From: Musicola paradisiaca NCPPB 2511
GTDB taxonomy: Bacteria > Pseudomonadota > Gammaproteobacteria > Enterobacterales > Enterobacteriaceae
Reading direction: 5' to 3'
DNA: 64,000 nt
Assembly (NCBI RefSeq): GCF_000400505.1
Contig: NZ_CM001857.1
Location: 2,630,034 to 2,694,033 of the forward strand
Shown: in pieces, positions 38,939 to 48,561 of the stretch
How the letters are laid out: each line of letters begins with the position of its first letter
Position numbering within the stretch: position 1 is the stretch's first letter
Notes under the pieces: generated by a model
Databases searched by the model: none
The model's input: only the letters and a program-made list of their open reading frames with translations
What the model was told of the DNA's origin: nothing
Translations under genes and position numbers: made by a program

Positions 38939-40048
38939 CTATTTGCCGCTTTTGACCTTGGTCCACGAACGTGTAATCACACGGTCGATTTTCGGTGATT
39001 GTACCTTGAGCGTGAACAGTTTGGCACGTACATCCGCAGGCGGATAAATGTTCGGGTTGCCGCGCACCTCTTCACTCACCAGCGCCGTCGCTTCCTTGTT
39101 CGGGTTCGCGTAGTACACATGGTTACTGATGTTGGCAATCACATCCGGTTTCAACAGATAGTTGAGGAATGCATAGGCTTCATCCAGATTCTTGGCATCC
39201 TTCGGAATCGCGAAGACATCAAAGAACGCCAGCGCGCCTTCTTTCGGGATGGCATAGCTGATATTCACGCCGTTTTTCGCTTCTTTAGCGCGATTGGCAG
39301 CTTGCATCACATCACCCGCCCAACCGATAGCCACGCAGATATCGCCATTAGCCAGATCGTTGATGTACTGGGAAGAGTGGAAGTAACGGATGCTCGGACG
39401 CAATTTCAACAACAGGTCGGTCGCATCTTTGCTGTAATCGGATTCCTTGGTGCTGTTCGGATCCTTACCCAGATAATTCAGCACGGTGGCGTAGATTTCA
39501 GCCGGCGCATCCAGGAAGGAAACGCCGCAGCTTTTCAGCTTCTCCAGGTTTTCCGGTTTTAGCACCAGATCCCAACTGTTGACCGGCACATCTTTGCCCA
39601 GCGCAGCCTTCACTTTCTCCACGTTGTAGCCGATGCCGGTAGTCGCCCACAGATAAGGCACGGCGTATTTGTGGCCCGGATCGTGCTCTTCAATCAGCTT
39701 CATCAGCTCCGGATCGAGATTCTTGTAGTTTGGCAGCTTGCTCTTGTCCAGCGGCTGGAACACGCCGGCGCTAATCTGGCGGCCCAGAAAACTGGCGGAG
39801 GGCACAACCAGATCGAATCCTGTGCTGCCGGCCATCAGTTTGCCTTCCAGCACTTCGTTGGAATCGAACACGTCATAAACGACCTTGATACCCGATTCTT
39901 TCTGGAAGTTCTCCAGCGTGTCCGGGGCGATATAGTCAGACCAGTTATAAACGTGCAGTGTTTTTTCTTCCGCAGTTGCGGTGACGGACGCGGCCATCAG
40001 CAAGCCGGCTAAAACACCCGAAAGCCATGTTTTACGTTGGGTGAACAT
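38939..40048 (-). CDS. potF: Putrescine-binding periplasmic protein PotF
   Basis: Periplasmic binding protein that delivers putrescine to PotHIG. It has 369 residues (E. coli 370). Signal peptide to about residue 26 (ASVTATA-EEK). The polyamine-binding aromatic and acidic residues are in LHVYNWSDYIAPDTLENF and IGWAGDVMQA; FFDVFAIPKDAKN is typical. The first gene of potFGHI, with about 390 bases upstream of it. Confidence 0.96.
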   Translation of the reverse strand: MFTQRKTWLSGVLAGLLMAASVTATAEEKTLHVYNWSDYIAPDTLENFQKESGIKVVYDVFDSNEVLEGKLMAGSTGFDLVVPSASFLGRQISAGVFQPLDKSKLPNYKNLDPELMKLIEEHDPGHKYAVPYLWATTGIGYNVEKVKAALGKDVPVNSWDLVLKPENLEKLKSCGVSFLDAPAEIYATVLNYLGKDPNSTKESDYSKDATDLLLKLRPSIRYFHSSQYINDLANGDICVAIGWAGDVMQAANRAKEAKNGVNISYAIPKEGALAFFDVFAIPKDAKNLDEAYAFLNYLLKPDVIANISNHVYYANPNKEATALVSEEVRGNPNIYPPADVRAKLFTLKVQSPKIDRVITRSWTKVKSGK

Positions 40049-40441
40049 CCGTTCCTTCCTCCATTCCAGGCGGTGAATTATGGGGTTAACAGCGCATTAA
40101 CCGGATACAAAATGCTCTTCATCTGCGTTTATCACGCATCAAGATGAATAACCCTGTACCGGCATATTTCATCACTGAAACGATTGATCTTTAAACAAAC
40201 CAGACAACAGGTTGTCTCATACTCCATACAGAAATAAAGCATAACCGCAGTGTTACAACCGCACCATACCGGAACGTAAAAAATGGGTTTTATCGATTAT
40301 TTATGCAGATTCTATCTATGTGCTGCGTCAGCAAAGCACAAACACAGAAATATATTTGGCAAGATGGCGTGATAAACCGCATAAAATACGGTTTATCAAA
40401 AATAAGAAAATCTAATAGACAGCGCTTGATACGTAACGTAA
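40049..40441. other. potF-ybjN intergenic region
   Basis: About 390 A/T-rich bases upstream of potF. I looked for a sigma-54 site (GG-N10-GC type) because potFGHI is under nitrogen control in E. coli and found none convincing. It contains one perfect palindrome (next entry). No gene seen. Confidence 0.5.
40202..40217. repeat. Perfect 7-2-7 palindrome upstream of potF
   Basis: AGACAACAGGTTGTCT, about 155 bases before the potF start. The symmetry and size fit a dimeric repressor or activator site; the protein is unknown. Confidence 0.55.
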
Positions 40442-40921
40442 TCAATGCAGACTTGGCGAGTTCAGACGACCAGCAGGGCTCTCTTCCTCCTCCCCTAAAA
40501 ACAGCAGATTATTGGCGCTGGCTTCCATGATCACCATGGAGACTTGCTGCTCGGCCTGCTGCATAAAGTGGCGGAACTGTTCCAGCGTCATACCGGCGCC
40601 GGCGCTGAACGTCTGGCACACAATCAGCTTGGGAAGGTTGTCGTCCTGAATATCGAGAAAAGCCTTGGCGGTCAGCGAACTGGCGTTGATCTGGCTCAGC
40701 TCGCCGACCAGCGGGATCAGCGCGGTGGGTTTTACTTCGGCAATCGCGGAAAACAGGATCACGCTGTCGGCAATATCCACCTTGGCGTCGAAAACGCCGT
40801 CGAAATTCTGCATATGCGGCAGATGCAGCGCCTGACAGGAATCGCACTCGAAATAGATAATGCCCAGTTGATCCAGCCACCGCCGAAGCAAATTCAAATC
40901 AGGGACGATGATTGAATCCAT
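40442..40921 (-). CDS. ybjN: YbjN/AmyR-family regulator-like protein
   Basis: Cytoplasmic protein of the YbjN family, 159 residues (E. coli 158). The family affects motility, exopolysaccharide and stress phenotypes; the Erwinia amylovora orthologue is AmyR, a regulator of amylovoran. The conserved segment FECDSCQALHLPHMQN carries a CxxC pair, followed by FDGVFDAKVDIADSVILFSA. The fold is related to type III secretion chaperones, with no DNA-binding motif visible. It lies between potF and rimK, as in E. coli. Confidence 0.93.
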   Translation of the reverse strand: MDSIIVPDLNLLRRWLDQLGIIYFECDSCQALHLPHMQNFDGVFDAKVDIADSVILFSAIAEVKPTALIPLVGELSQINASSLTAKAFLDIQDDNLPKLIVCQTFSAGAGMTLEQFRHFMQQAEQQVSMVIMEASANNLLFLGEEEESPAGRLNSPSLH

Positions 40922-41037
40922 ATTGACCGCCTTTTAAATGACTCTTTGAGAAAAAATTCCGACTTGCGGATAAACGAAACGCACCGGCAGCGATGCCGAA
41001 ACGCAGGGGAACGAGCAGGCCGCCAGGGCCGAAAGTG

Positions 41038-41940
41038 TTACCGAACCTTGGCGGAACGGGGGACAGCGCGGTGATGCTGCTCAATGAATTCGACCATCAT
41101 CCCTGCGATATCCATGCCGGTGGTGGTTTCTATTCCCTCCAGGCCCGGCGATGCGTTGACTTCCATGACCAGCGGCCCACGCTCGGCGCGTAGTATATCA
41201 ACACCCGCAACATTCAGTCCTAATGTTTTTGCGGCTTTGACCGCAATTGCCCGTTCCTGAGGCGTAATCCGTACCAGTTTCGCCGAACCGCCGCGATGCA
41301 GATTAGAGCGAAAATCCCCCGGTTTGGCCTGACGTTCAATCGCCGCGACCACCCGATCGCCCACCACCAGACAGCGGACATCCTTACCCTGCGCTTCCCG
41401 AATGTACTCCTGCACCAGGATATGGGCGTTCAGTCCGCGAAAGGCATCGATCACGCTCTCCGCCGCCTGCTGGGTTTCCGCCAGCACCACACCGATGCCT
41501 TGGGTGCCTTCCACCAGTTTCACCACCAGCGGCGCGCCCCCGACCATCTTGATCAGATCCGCCGTATCGTCCGGTGAATGGGCAAACCCGGTGATAGGCA
41601 GATCAATCCCCTGGCGCGCCAGCAGTTGCAGCGAGTGCAATTTGTCTCTGGCGCGGATCACCGAAGCGGCATTATTGAGCGCAAAGCTGCCCAGCATTTC
41701 GAACTGACGCAATACCGCCGTACCATAAAAAGTAATCGCCGAACCGATACGCGGGATCACCGCATCATAATGCGCCAGTTGTCGCCCCTGATAATGAATC
41801 GAGGGCGTGGCGGAATTGATGTTCATATAACAGGAGAGCGGATCGATGACTTCAACACTGTGATGACGCTCTTCCGCCGCAGTGCTGAGGCGTTGGCAGG
41901 AATAGAGCGAACCGTCCCGCGATAAAATGGCAATCTTCAT
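41038..41940 (-). CDS. rimK: Ribosomal protein S6--L-glutamate ligase
   Basis: ATP-grasp enzyme that adds glutamate residues to the C-terminus of ribosomal protein S6. It has 300 residues, as in E. coli. The ATP-grasp elements are [40 protein letters not shown] and the metal-binding [14 protein letters not shown] near the C-terminus. It begins 12 bases after nfsA and is probably co-transcribed with it, as in E. coli. Confidence 0.96.
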   Translation of the reverse strand: MKIAILSRDGSLYSCQRLSTAAEERHHSVEVIDPLSCYMNINSATPSIHYQGRQLAHYDAVIPRIGSAITFYGTAVLRQFEMLGSFALNNAASVIRARDKLHSLQLLARQGIDLPITGFAHSPDDTADLIKMVGGAPLVVKLVEGTQGIGVVLAETQQAAESVIDAFRGLNAHILVQEYIREAQGKDVRCLVVGDRVVAAIERQAKPGDFRSNLHRGGSAKLVRITPQERAIAVKAAKTLGLNVAGVDILRAERGPLVMEVNASPGLEGIETTTGMDIAGMMVEFIEQHHRAVPRSAKVR

Positions 41941-41952
41941 AGCGCTCCGCGA

Positions 41953-42675
41953 CTATCGGGTGGCCCAGCCCTGCTGATGCAGGTAGTCCAGCATGAAGGG
42001 GCGACGCTCCTTGCCCAGCGTGCGCCGGACATGCCCGCTCCAGTTTTCACGGCGCGTATTGCTGTCGCGATGGCGGTAATACGCCTCGATATGCTGGTCA
42101 TACTCCGCCAGCAATTCACCATCCAGCGGCTGATAGCGGTTCTCATGCAAGACCAACCCGATAGGCAGACGCGGTTTTAAATCCGGATCGGCGGCGGGGT
42201 GCCCCAGACACAACCCAAAAAGCGGCAACACCTGCTGCGGTAATTGCAGTTGTCGGGTCACTTCCGCCATGTTGTTGCGGATCCCGCCGATAAACACACC
42301 GCCCAATCCCAGCGATTCCGCCGCCGTCAGGGCATTCTGCCCCATCAACGCGGTATCCACGCAGCCCAACAACAGTTGTTCCGCCATCCCCAACTCCGCT
42401 TGCGGAAAAATCTGCTGATGGCGATAGAAATCGGCGCAGAACACCCAAAACTCCGCCGCCTGCCCGACCCAGGGCTGCTCGCCCGCCAGATGCGCCAGCG
42501 CCTGACGCAACATCGGATCGCTGATGCGAATGATCGAACTGCATTGCAAAAAACTGGAACTGGAAGCGCTCTGGGCGGCGGCGAGTATCGCCTCCCGTTG
42601 TGCTGCGCCAATCGGTTCTGGCGTAAAAGCGCGAATCGAACGATGCCGGCACAGCAGGTCTATGGTTGGCGTCAC
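41953..42675 (-). CDS. nfsA: Oxygen-insensitive NADPH nitroreductase NfsA
   Basis: FMN flavoprotein that reduces nitroaromatics and quinones by two-electron steps. It has 240 residues, as in E. coli. The FMN-binding CRHRSIRAFTPEPI, AQSASSSSFLQCSSIIRI and GGVFIGGIRNNMAEV are conserved. In E. coli the gene is under SoxRS control; I could not place a SoxS box. The small gene ybjC that precedes nfsA in E. coli is not seen. Confidence 0.95.
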   Translation of the reverse strand: MTPTIDLLCRHRSIRAFTPEPIGAAQREAILAAAQSASSSSFLQCSSIIRISDPMLRQALAHLAGEQPWVGQAAEFWVFCADFYRHQQIFPQAELGMAEQLLLGCVDTALMGQNALTAAESLGLGGVFIGGIRNNMAEVTRQLQLPQQVLPLFGLCLGHPAADPDLKPRLPIGLVLHENRYQPLDGELLAEYDQHIEAYYRHRDSNTRRENWSGHVRRTLGKERRPFMLDYLHQQGWATR

Positions 42676-43062
42676 GTCGGGTATCCTTGGAACACAATGT
42701 TGAAATTACACAGCGCGGGCGTCACCGGCGTCGTTATCATCCGGCAAACCGGGCAAATAATCCGGCATTCCCCCGCAGACTACGGCACAGATGGCGATTA
42801 TACGTCACTCCCCCCATCAGACAACGCGCCGGCGCACGTTTCCTCAGCGAATCATCGTCAATATGGATGACAGCGACAGGTATCGACCGCTTTCTATTGA
42901 TTGTCGTTGCAGGCATAGTAGCGCCGTTGTATGTATAGGCTGCGCCCCGCGATAAATGACCACCTGCCGGGGCCGTCTGAGCGTTGGCTGAATAACGATA
43001 TTTCACTCGCATCGCATGTGCATGCACGCGATGCTGATTCCAAAAGTAAGTAAGGAGTTCAC
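42676..43062. other. nfsA-grxA divergent intergenic region
   Basis: 387 bases containing both promoters. A long near-palindrome lies 28 bases before grxA (43009-43034: GCATCGC ... GCGATGC around GTGCATGCAC). A full OxyR pattern (ATAG-N7-CTAT) was not found. No gene seen. Confidence 0.5.
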
Positions 43063-43326
43063 ATGTACGCAGTAATTTTCGGACGACCGGGTTGCCCCTA
43101 TTGTGTCCGCGCCAAAGAACTGGCTGAAAAACTGGCTTCGGATCGCGATGATTTCAGTTTCCGCTACGTGGATATCCACGCTGAGGGGATCACCAAAGAC
43201 GATTTGTCCAAGACTGTCGGTAAACCGGTGCAGACCGTTCCGCAGATTTTCCTTGATGAACAACATATCGGCGGTTGTACTGATTTTGAGGCCTATGCCA
43301 AAGAGCATCTGGGGCTGTATCAGTAA
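43063..43326 (+). CDS. grxA: Glutaredoxin 1
   Basis: Glutathione-dependent disulfide oxidoreductase that reduces ribonucleotide reductase, OxyR and others. It has 87 residues (E. coli 85). The active site CPYC (C11 and C14) sits in GRPGCPYCVRAKELAEK; the TVPQIF cis-proline loop and GGCTDF glutathione-binding site are intact. An AAGGAG ribosome site precedes the ATG. Confidence 0.97.
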   Translation: MYAVIFGRPGCPYCVRAKELAEKLASDRDDFSFRYVDIHAEGITKDDLSKTVGKPVQTVPQIFLDEQHIGGCTDFEAYAKEHLGLYQ

Positions 43327-43338
43327 TCGGACGACGCG

Positions 43339-43357
43339 GAGGCGCCACGCGCGCCTC
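43339..43357 (+). terminator. Hairpin after grxA
   Basis: Seven-base arms GAGGCGC/GCGCCTC around CACGC, followed by TATCTCTTGT. It starts 12 bases after the grxA stop and is a plausible but weak terminator. Confidence 0.55.
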
Positions 43358-43419
43358 TATCTCTTGTGCGTCATCCCCTGTCGCCGCTGGTCAGCAAAAC
43401 CGGCAGGCTGGTGATAAAA

Positions 43420-43475
43420 GTCAGTGAAACAAAATCAACGAAACAAAGTCAGTGAAACAAAGTCAGTGAAAATAG
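43420..43475. repeat. Four 14-bp tandem repeats over the ybjM 3' end
   Basis: Units at 43420, 43434, 43448 and 43462, consensus gtcagtgaaacaaa. The last unit contains the stop codon that ybjM would use in its undisturbed frame (43463-43465, TGA on the minus strand); the other units lie beyond it. Confidence 0.9.
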
Positions 43476-43835
43476 TGCCGACTCACCGCCCGCAAAAACA
43501 GAAAGGTCAGCCCCCCCAACAGGCACCAGAAGACCGCCCCCGCCAGATACGCCAGTTCCTGCCAAAAACGAGACCGGCTCGCTCCACCGCACTTGCAACA
43601 GCAACAGGCAGATCAACGACGCCGCCAACGCGCCGAGCAAGGTATATTTCAACCGCCGACATCCGGACAGATAACAGGACACCAGACCCGGCAGCAGGAA
43701 CAGCAACATGCCCGGCTCACCCCGAAACCCGTCATTGATTGCGACACGGGAGAGCGTCATTTTCTGACTCAGAAACACCAGAATAAACAGTACAAAACAG
43801 CCAACGACACCAACCCAACCTCTATTGTTTGTCAT
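43463..43835 (-). pseudogene. ybjM: Frameshifted inner-membrane protein YbjM
   Basis: Small inner-membrane protein of unknown function (about 125 residues in E. coli). The start MTNNRGWVGVVGCFVLF (43835) has a GGAGG ribosome site. Membrane helices and LLFLLPGLVSCYLSG are in frame up to WSEPVSF; then the frame breaks at a run of five T (coding strand, about 43,567). Reading four T restores FWQELAYLAGAVFWCLLGGL and TFLFLRAVSRHYFH, matching the E. coli tail FWQEL...VFWC. As given, the frame runs on to 43449 as a glycine-rich nonsense tail. It may be a real mutation or a homopolymer error. Confidence 0.8.
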
Positions 43836-44229
43836 GCTGCCGCCTCCGCAAAATGGATGAAACGCCATCACCGCCAGCGGACATCAAATCAATGACTTCC
43901 GGCGATTGACGCAGATATCCCTGATGTGGGGTCAACGTGGTGATTTTACGCACATTCCCACCTATCACGCTGGTTGTCCGCAGGAGAACGTTCTAAAATG
44001 GCGCCGCCTGACCAGACCCGCGTTCCCAGCCCAAGTGCGTCGCAGTCACGCGGTTGTTATCCGGCGTTGGCGGCACGATGGGGGAGATCACCCAGCGTAT
44101 GACGTTCGAGGCCTATTCCTTTCTTTGCCGTGATGGTTTCATCGCGGACAGAATCCTTATAATGTGATAAATTTAGACCACTTTATTTTTTATATCAAGA
44201 ACTTACCGGTAAACAACACGTTACATCCC
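43836..44229. other. ybjM-ybjL intergenic region
   Basis: About 390 bases upstream of ybjL. The last 80 bases are A/T-rich and probably contain the ybjL promoter. No protein or RNA gene recognised. Confidence 0.45.
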
Positions 44230-45918
44230 ATGAATATAAACGTCGCTGATTTGTTAAACGGGAATTACATTTTGCTGCTGTTTGTGGTGCTTAGCCTGGG
44301 CCTTTGTCTGGGAAAACTGCGGCTTGGCTCGGTACAACTCGGCAACTCCATCGGTGTACTGGTGGTGTCGCTCCTGTTGGGCCAACAGCATTTCGCCATC
44401 AACACCGAAGCGCTCAGTCTGGGTTTTATGCTGTTCATTTTTTGCGTCGGCGTGGAGGCCGGCCCCAACTTCTTTTCCATTTTCTTCCGCGACGGTAAAA
44501 ACTACCTGATGCTGGCGCTGGTGATGGTCAGCAGCGCATTGTTGCTCGCGCTGCTGTTGGGCAAGCTGTTCGGCTGGGGAATCGGGTTAAGCGCGGGGAT
44601 GCTCGCCGGTTCCATGACATCAACGCCGGTGCTGGTCGGCGCGGGCGATACGCTGCGCACCGCCTTCACCGGCAACCCATTACTTTCGGTCGAGCAGGAA
44701 CATCTGAGCCTGGGCTATGCCCTGACCTACCTTATCGGGCTCGTCAGCCTGATCTTCGGCGCCCGTTATCTACCCCGCTTGCAACATCAGGATCTACCGA
44801 CCAGCGCCCAGCAAATCGCCCGCGAGCGTGGTCTGGACGCCGACAGTCAGCGCAAAATCTACCTGCCGATCATCCGCGCCTATCGGGTCGGCCCGGAGCT
44901 GGTCGCTTGGGCCGACGGTAAAAACCTGCGTGAACTCGGCATCTACCGCCAGACCGGCTGCTACATTGAGCGCATCCGCCGCAACGGCATCCTCGCCACA
45001 CCGGATGGCGATGCGGTACTGCAACTGGGCGACGAAATCGCGCTGGTGGGATATCCGGACGCGCATGCGCGCCTGAACCCCAATTTTCGTGACGGCAAAG
45101 AAGTCTTCGAACGCGATTTGCTGGATATGCGCATCGTTACCGAAGAGATTGTCGTAAAAAACCACAATGCCGTTGGCAAACGCCTGAGCCAGTTGAAGCT
45201 GACCGATCACGGCTGCTTCCTGAATCGCATCGTGCGCAGCCAGATTGAAATGCCGATCGACGACAACGTCGTGCTCAACAAAGGCGATGTGTTGCAGGTC
45301 AGCGGCGATGCCCGTCGCGTCAAAAGTATCGCCGACCGGATTGGCTTTATTTCCATCCACAGCCAGGTCACTGATTTGATGGCCTTTTGTGCGTTTTTTA
45401 TCATCGGCATCATGGTCGGGTTGGTCACGTTCCAGTTCAGAAATTTCTCCTTCGGCATCGGCAATGCCGCCGGGTTGCTGTTTTCCGGCATCATGCTGGG
45501 GTTTCTGCGCGCCAACCATCCGACCTTCGGCTATATACCGCAAGGCGCGCTGAACATGGTGAAAGAGTTTGGCCTGATGGTTTTCATGGCCGGGGTTGGG
45601 CTCAGTGCGGGCAACACCATCAATACCAGTCTGGGGGATATTGGCATCCAGATGTTGCTGTCCGGCCTGTTGGTCAGCTTGTTGCCGGTGGTGATTTGCT
45701 TCCTGTTCGGCGCTTATGTGCTACGCATGAATCGGGCGTTGTTGTTCGGCGCCATCATGGGTGCCCGCACCTGCGCGCCGGCCATGGAGATCATCAGTGA
45801 TGCTTCGCGGAGCAATATTCCGGCGTTGGGGTATGCCGGCACCTACGCCATCGCCAACGTCCTGCTGACGCTGGCAGGTTCGCTGATCGTCATCATCTGG
45901 CCGCAATTGCCCGGCTGA
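44230..45918 (+). CDS. ybjL: Aspartate:alanine exchanger-family transporter YbjL
   Basis: Inner-membrane transporter of the AAEx family. It has 562 residues from [18 protein letters not shown] (E. coli 561); the open frame begins 22 codons earlier at 44164 without homology. Two membrane blocks (about 5-190 and 385-562) flank two cytoplasmic TrkA-C-like domains (about 200-375, with [18 protein letters not shown] and [15 protein letters not shown]). Substrate in vivo is not established. A strong terminator follows. Confidence 0.94.
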   Translation: MNINVADLLNGNYILLLFVVLSLGLCLGKLRLGSVQLGNSIGVLVVSLLLGQQHFAINTEALSLGFMLFIFCVGVEAGPNFFSIFFRDGKNYLMLALVMVSSALLLALLLGKLFGWGIGLSAGMLAGSMTSTPVLVGAGDTLRTAFTGNPLLSVEQEHLSLGYALTYLIGLVSLIFGARYLPRLQHQDLPTSAQQIARERGLDADSQRKIYLPIIRAYRVGPELVAWADGKNLRELGIYRQTGCYIERIRRNGILATPDGDAVLQLGDEIALVGYPDAHARLNPNFRDGKEVFERDLLDMRIVTEEIVVKNHNAVGKRLSQLKLTDHGCFLNRIVRSQIEMPIDDNVVLNKGDVLQVSGDARRVKSIADRIGFISIHSQVTDLMAFCAFFIIGIMVGLVTFQFRNFSFGIGNAAGLLFSGIMLGFLRANHPTFGYIPQGALNMVKEFGLMVFMAGVGLSAGNTINTSLGDIGIQMLLSGLLVSLLPVVICFLFGAYVLRMNRALLFGAIMGARTCAPAMEIISDASRSNIPALGYAGTYAIANVLLTLAGSLIVIIWPQLPG

Positions 45919-46029
45919 TCTGATTTTGTAAAGCAATGTCAGTTTTTTCTTAAAATTTTGCGAACTTTTCTTCGCACCGGCAGTCTCAATAAGTGCCACT
46001 GCTTTTCTTTGATATCCCTAAATTGAGGA

Positions 46030-46079
46030 GCCCGTTGTTCACGCCGGTGAGGTTCAAGAACAACGGGCCTTTTCTTATT
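46030..46079 (+). terminator. ybjL terminator
   Basis: Eleven-base arms GCCCGTTGTTC/GAACAACGGGC, 17-base loop, then CTTTTCTTATT. About 110 bases after the ybjL stop. Confidence 0.8.
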
Positions 46080-46525
46080 CGCGATGCGGATCTGTCTCGG
46101 TTTTTCCTGCAACCCATTTTATTCCAGCGAAAGTCATCACTATACGTGACGGCTATCACGGAAATTAGTCACACTAATACCGGCAAGATCGTTATAACTT
46201 TTGCATTGCAGGTTTGCTCATTCCCTTTTCCGGCGATTATATTAGTACCCCATCAGTCAGCTTACGTTGCGGCTGTCGATTGGCGCGCAGTATGTCGGAC
46301 GTCATTTTGGACATCACTCTACGGTGGTCATATCACGCGCACGAAACATCGGCGGCCGTATACACCGCATCCCTTCTTCACATTTTGGGCTGCAACGTCA
46401 CCTAACAAGATTCCGTTTTTTCGTCCGAAAGCAAGAGGCTAACCAGCGCCGACTCGACTAACGGGCAGTTCCGCGGGACAAGAAGACAACGGATAATCAC
46501 GTCTGAATTTATATCGGGGAAAATC
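46080..46525. other. Region upstream of deoR
   Basis: About 445 bases with no credible gene. E. coli ybjG, cmr and ybjH lie near here and are absent. It must hold the deoR promoter; no DeoR-type operator (TGTTAGAA-like palindrome) was found. Confidence 0.45.
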
Positions 46526-47305
46526 ATGGAAATGCGCCGTGCGACACGCATCAATAAACTGGCCCAGGCATTGAAAAAGGCCGACAAACTACATTTGAAA
46601 GATGCGGCTCAGTTGCTGGGCGTTTCGGAGATGACGGTGCGCCGAGATCTCAACGCCTTGCCTGACGCCGCAGTAGTGCTGCTCGGCGGATATGTTGTCA
46701 GCGATTTAAAAGTCAGCAACGCCAGCAGTTATTTCGTTTCCGATCAACAAACCAGACATGTCGCGGAGAAACGCGCGGCGGGTGAAATCGCCGCCTCATT
46801 GATTGAAGCTAATGACACCGTATTTTTCGATTGCGGTACCACCACGACCTTCATCATCGAAGCCATCCCCGACGATCTACCGTTTACCGGTATCTGCTAC
46901 TCGCTGAACACGTTTCTGGCGTTGCAGCACAAACCTAACGGCCGGGTCATCCTCTGCGGTGGGGAATTCCATCCCGACAATGCCATTTTTACCCCGTTGG
47001 GCCGCCAACATGAGCTGGATCAGATTTGCCCGAACAAGGCCTTTATTTCCGCAGGCGGCATCGACCTTTCGGCCGGCGCTACCTGTTTCAACTTCGCGGA
47101 ACTTGAGATGAAACATCGGGCGATGTCGCTTTCCCAGCATGTCATCCTGGTGGTGGACGGCAGTAAGTTCGGCAAACGCAAACCGGCGCGTATCGGCGCG
47201 CTGACACTGTTCGATACGCTGATCACCAGCCACATGCCGGAAGCGTCCTACCTGCAACACTTAAAGGCCAACAGTATCAGCCTGCTGATCCCGGACGCCT
47301 CGTAA
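46526..47305 (+). CDS. deoR: Deoxyribose operon repressor DeoR
   Basis: DeoR-family repressor, named for control of the deoCABD nucleoside genes with deoxyribose-5-phosphate as inducer in E. coli. It has 259 residues. The N-terminal helix-turn-helix is LHLKDAAQLLGVSEMTVRRDL (about 22-42). The sugar-phosphate isomerase-like sensor shows FFDCGTTTTFIIEAIPDD, CYSLNTFLAL, LCGGEFHPDNAIF and LVVDGSKFGKRKPAR. It is convergent with dacC, as in E. coli. The GGGGA ribosome site and homology support the first ATG. Confidence 0.92.
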   Translation: MEMRRATRINKLAQALKKADKLHLKDAAQLLGVSEMTVRRDLNALPDAAVVLLGGYVVSDLKVSNASSYFVSDQQTRHVAEKRAAGEIAASLIEANDTVFFDCGTTTTFIIEAIPDDLPFTGICYSLNTFLALQHKPNGRVILCGGEFHPDNAIFTPLGRQHELDQICPNKAFISAGGIDLSAGATCFNFAELEMKHRAMSLSQHVILVVDGSKFGKRKPARIGALTLFDTLITSHMPEASYLQHLKANSISLLIPDAS

Positions 47306-47340
47306 ATCACGCCCGCCGACATCGGCTGTCGGCGGGTACT

Positions 47341-48546
47341 TCAGGAGAAAAGCCCGCCAAACCAGCCGGACAGTTTCATCAGAATAGCGTCCCACAACCG
47401 GCCCAACAGGCCGGCCTCCGGCACCTCGTCCATCACCACCAGCGGCCGCTGCCCGACCACGACGCCATCCAGTGTGAAATCAAGGCTTCCCACGACCTGC
47501 CCCTGCTTCAGCGGCGCCTGTAGCGGCCGGGCATTCAAGGTAAAATTGGCCTTCACATTTTTTACCTGGCCTTTCGGCACTGTCACTGCGGCATCCTGCG
47601 TTACCCCCAGCCGGACGCGATTTTCCACGCCGAACCACACGCGCTGAGTGGTAAAGGGCTCATCGGTACGCACGACCGTGACGGTCTCGAAAAAACGGAA
47701 TCCCCAAGCCAGCAATTTTTCACTCTCGCGAAAGCGTATCGCATCGGACGACGATCCCAGCACGACGGCAATCAACCGCGTGCCGCCTTCCACCGCCGAA
47801 GACACCAGGTTGTATCCCGCGCCATGAGTAAAACCGGTCTTGACGCCGTCCACCCGTAATGTGGCGCTCCACAGTAAGCGATTGCGGTTAGGCTGATTAA
47901 TCTTATTGAATGTAAAGGCTTTCTCACTATGTAACGCATACTCATCGGGAAGATCGCGAATGAGCGCCTGCGTCAACCGCGACATATCGCGGGCGGTACT
48001 GTACTGGCCGGGCGTATCCAGCCCATGCACCGTCAGAAAATGGCTATTACTCAGCCCCAATGAGGCGGCATATTGATTCATCAATGAAATAAACGCCTGC
48101 TGGCTGCCCGCGACGTAATCGGCCAGCGCGATACTGGCATCATTGCCAGACTGAATCACCATGCCTTTATTCAGATCGGACACCAGAATCTGATCGCCCG
48201 GTTTAAGAAACATCAGCGACGAACCGCGCAAGGACGGGTTGCCGTTGGCCCAGGCATCGCTTCCCACAGTGACGCGATCATCCGGCTTTATCTTGCCCGC
48301 TTTAATCGCCTGACCCACGACATAGCTGGTCATGATTTTGGTCAGACTGGCCGGATCAAGACGCTCGTCGGCATTCAGTTCAGCCAACACGCGGCCGCTG
48401 GTTGCATCCATCAGGATAAAGGCTTTGGCATCAATCTGCGGTGGTGCGGAGGGTTGTTCTGCGTATGACGATGGGGAAAAAAGGGTCAGAAATGAAGCTG
48501 CCATCACCACGGTAGTAACACGATAGAATGGTGTCATTATCTTCAT
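47341..48546 (-). CDS. dacC: D-alanyl-D-alanine carboxypeptidase DacC (PBP6)
   Basis: Periplasmic low-molecular-weight penicillin-binding protein that trims the terminal D-Ala of stem peptides. The three active-site motifs are intact: SLTK, SGN and KTG (in VDGVKTGFTHG). A signal peptide ends at SYA-EQ, and a C-terminal amphipathic helix (LWDAILMKLSGWFGGLFS) anchors it to the membrane. Start unclear: ATGs at 48561, 48546 and 48537 all lack a good ribosome site; MKIMTPFYRV is chosen as the best signal peptide. It might be DacA/DacC-like, but position beside deoR and gstB favours DacC. Confidence 0.93.
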   Translation of the reverse strand: MKIMTPFYRVTTVVMAASFLTLFSPSSYAEQPSAPPQIDAKAFILMDATSGRVLAELNADERLDPASLTKIMTSYVVGQAIKAGKIKPDDRVTVGSDAWANGNPSLRGSSLMFLKPGDQILVSDLNKGMVIQSGNDASIALADYVAGSQQAFISLMNQYAASLGLSNSHFLTVHGLDTPGQYSTARDMSRLTQALIRDLPDEYALHSEKAFTFNKINQPNRNRLLWSATLRVDGVKTGFTHGAGYNLVSSAVEGGTRLIAVVLGSSSDAIRFRESEKLLAWGFRFFETVTVVRTDEPFTTQRVWFGVENRVRLGVTQDAAVTVPKGQVKNVKANFTLNARPLQAPLKQGQVVGSLDFTLDGVVVGQRPLVVMDEVPEAGLLGRLWDAILMKLSGWFGGLFS

Positions 48547-48561
48547 GCGCACGCTGTCCAT

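Noticed and set aside
40049..40300. Sigma-54/NtrC promoter for potF
   Set aside because: No GG-N10-GC element with acceptable flanks on the minus strand, although the operon is nitrogen-regulated in E. coli.
46080..46525. Small open frames of about 60 codons upstream of deoR
   Set aside because: Overlapping frames with no ribosome site or resemblance to known small proteins; treated as regulatory DNA.
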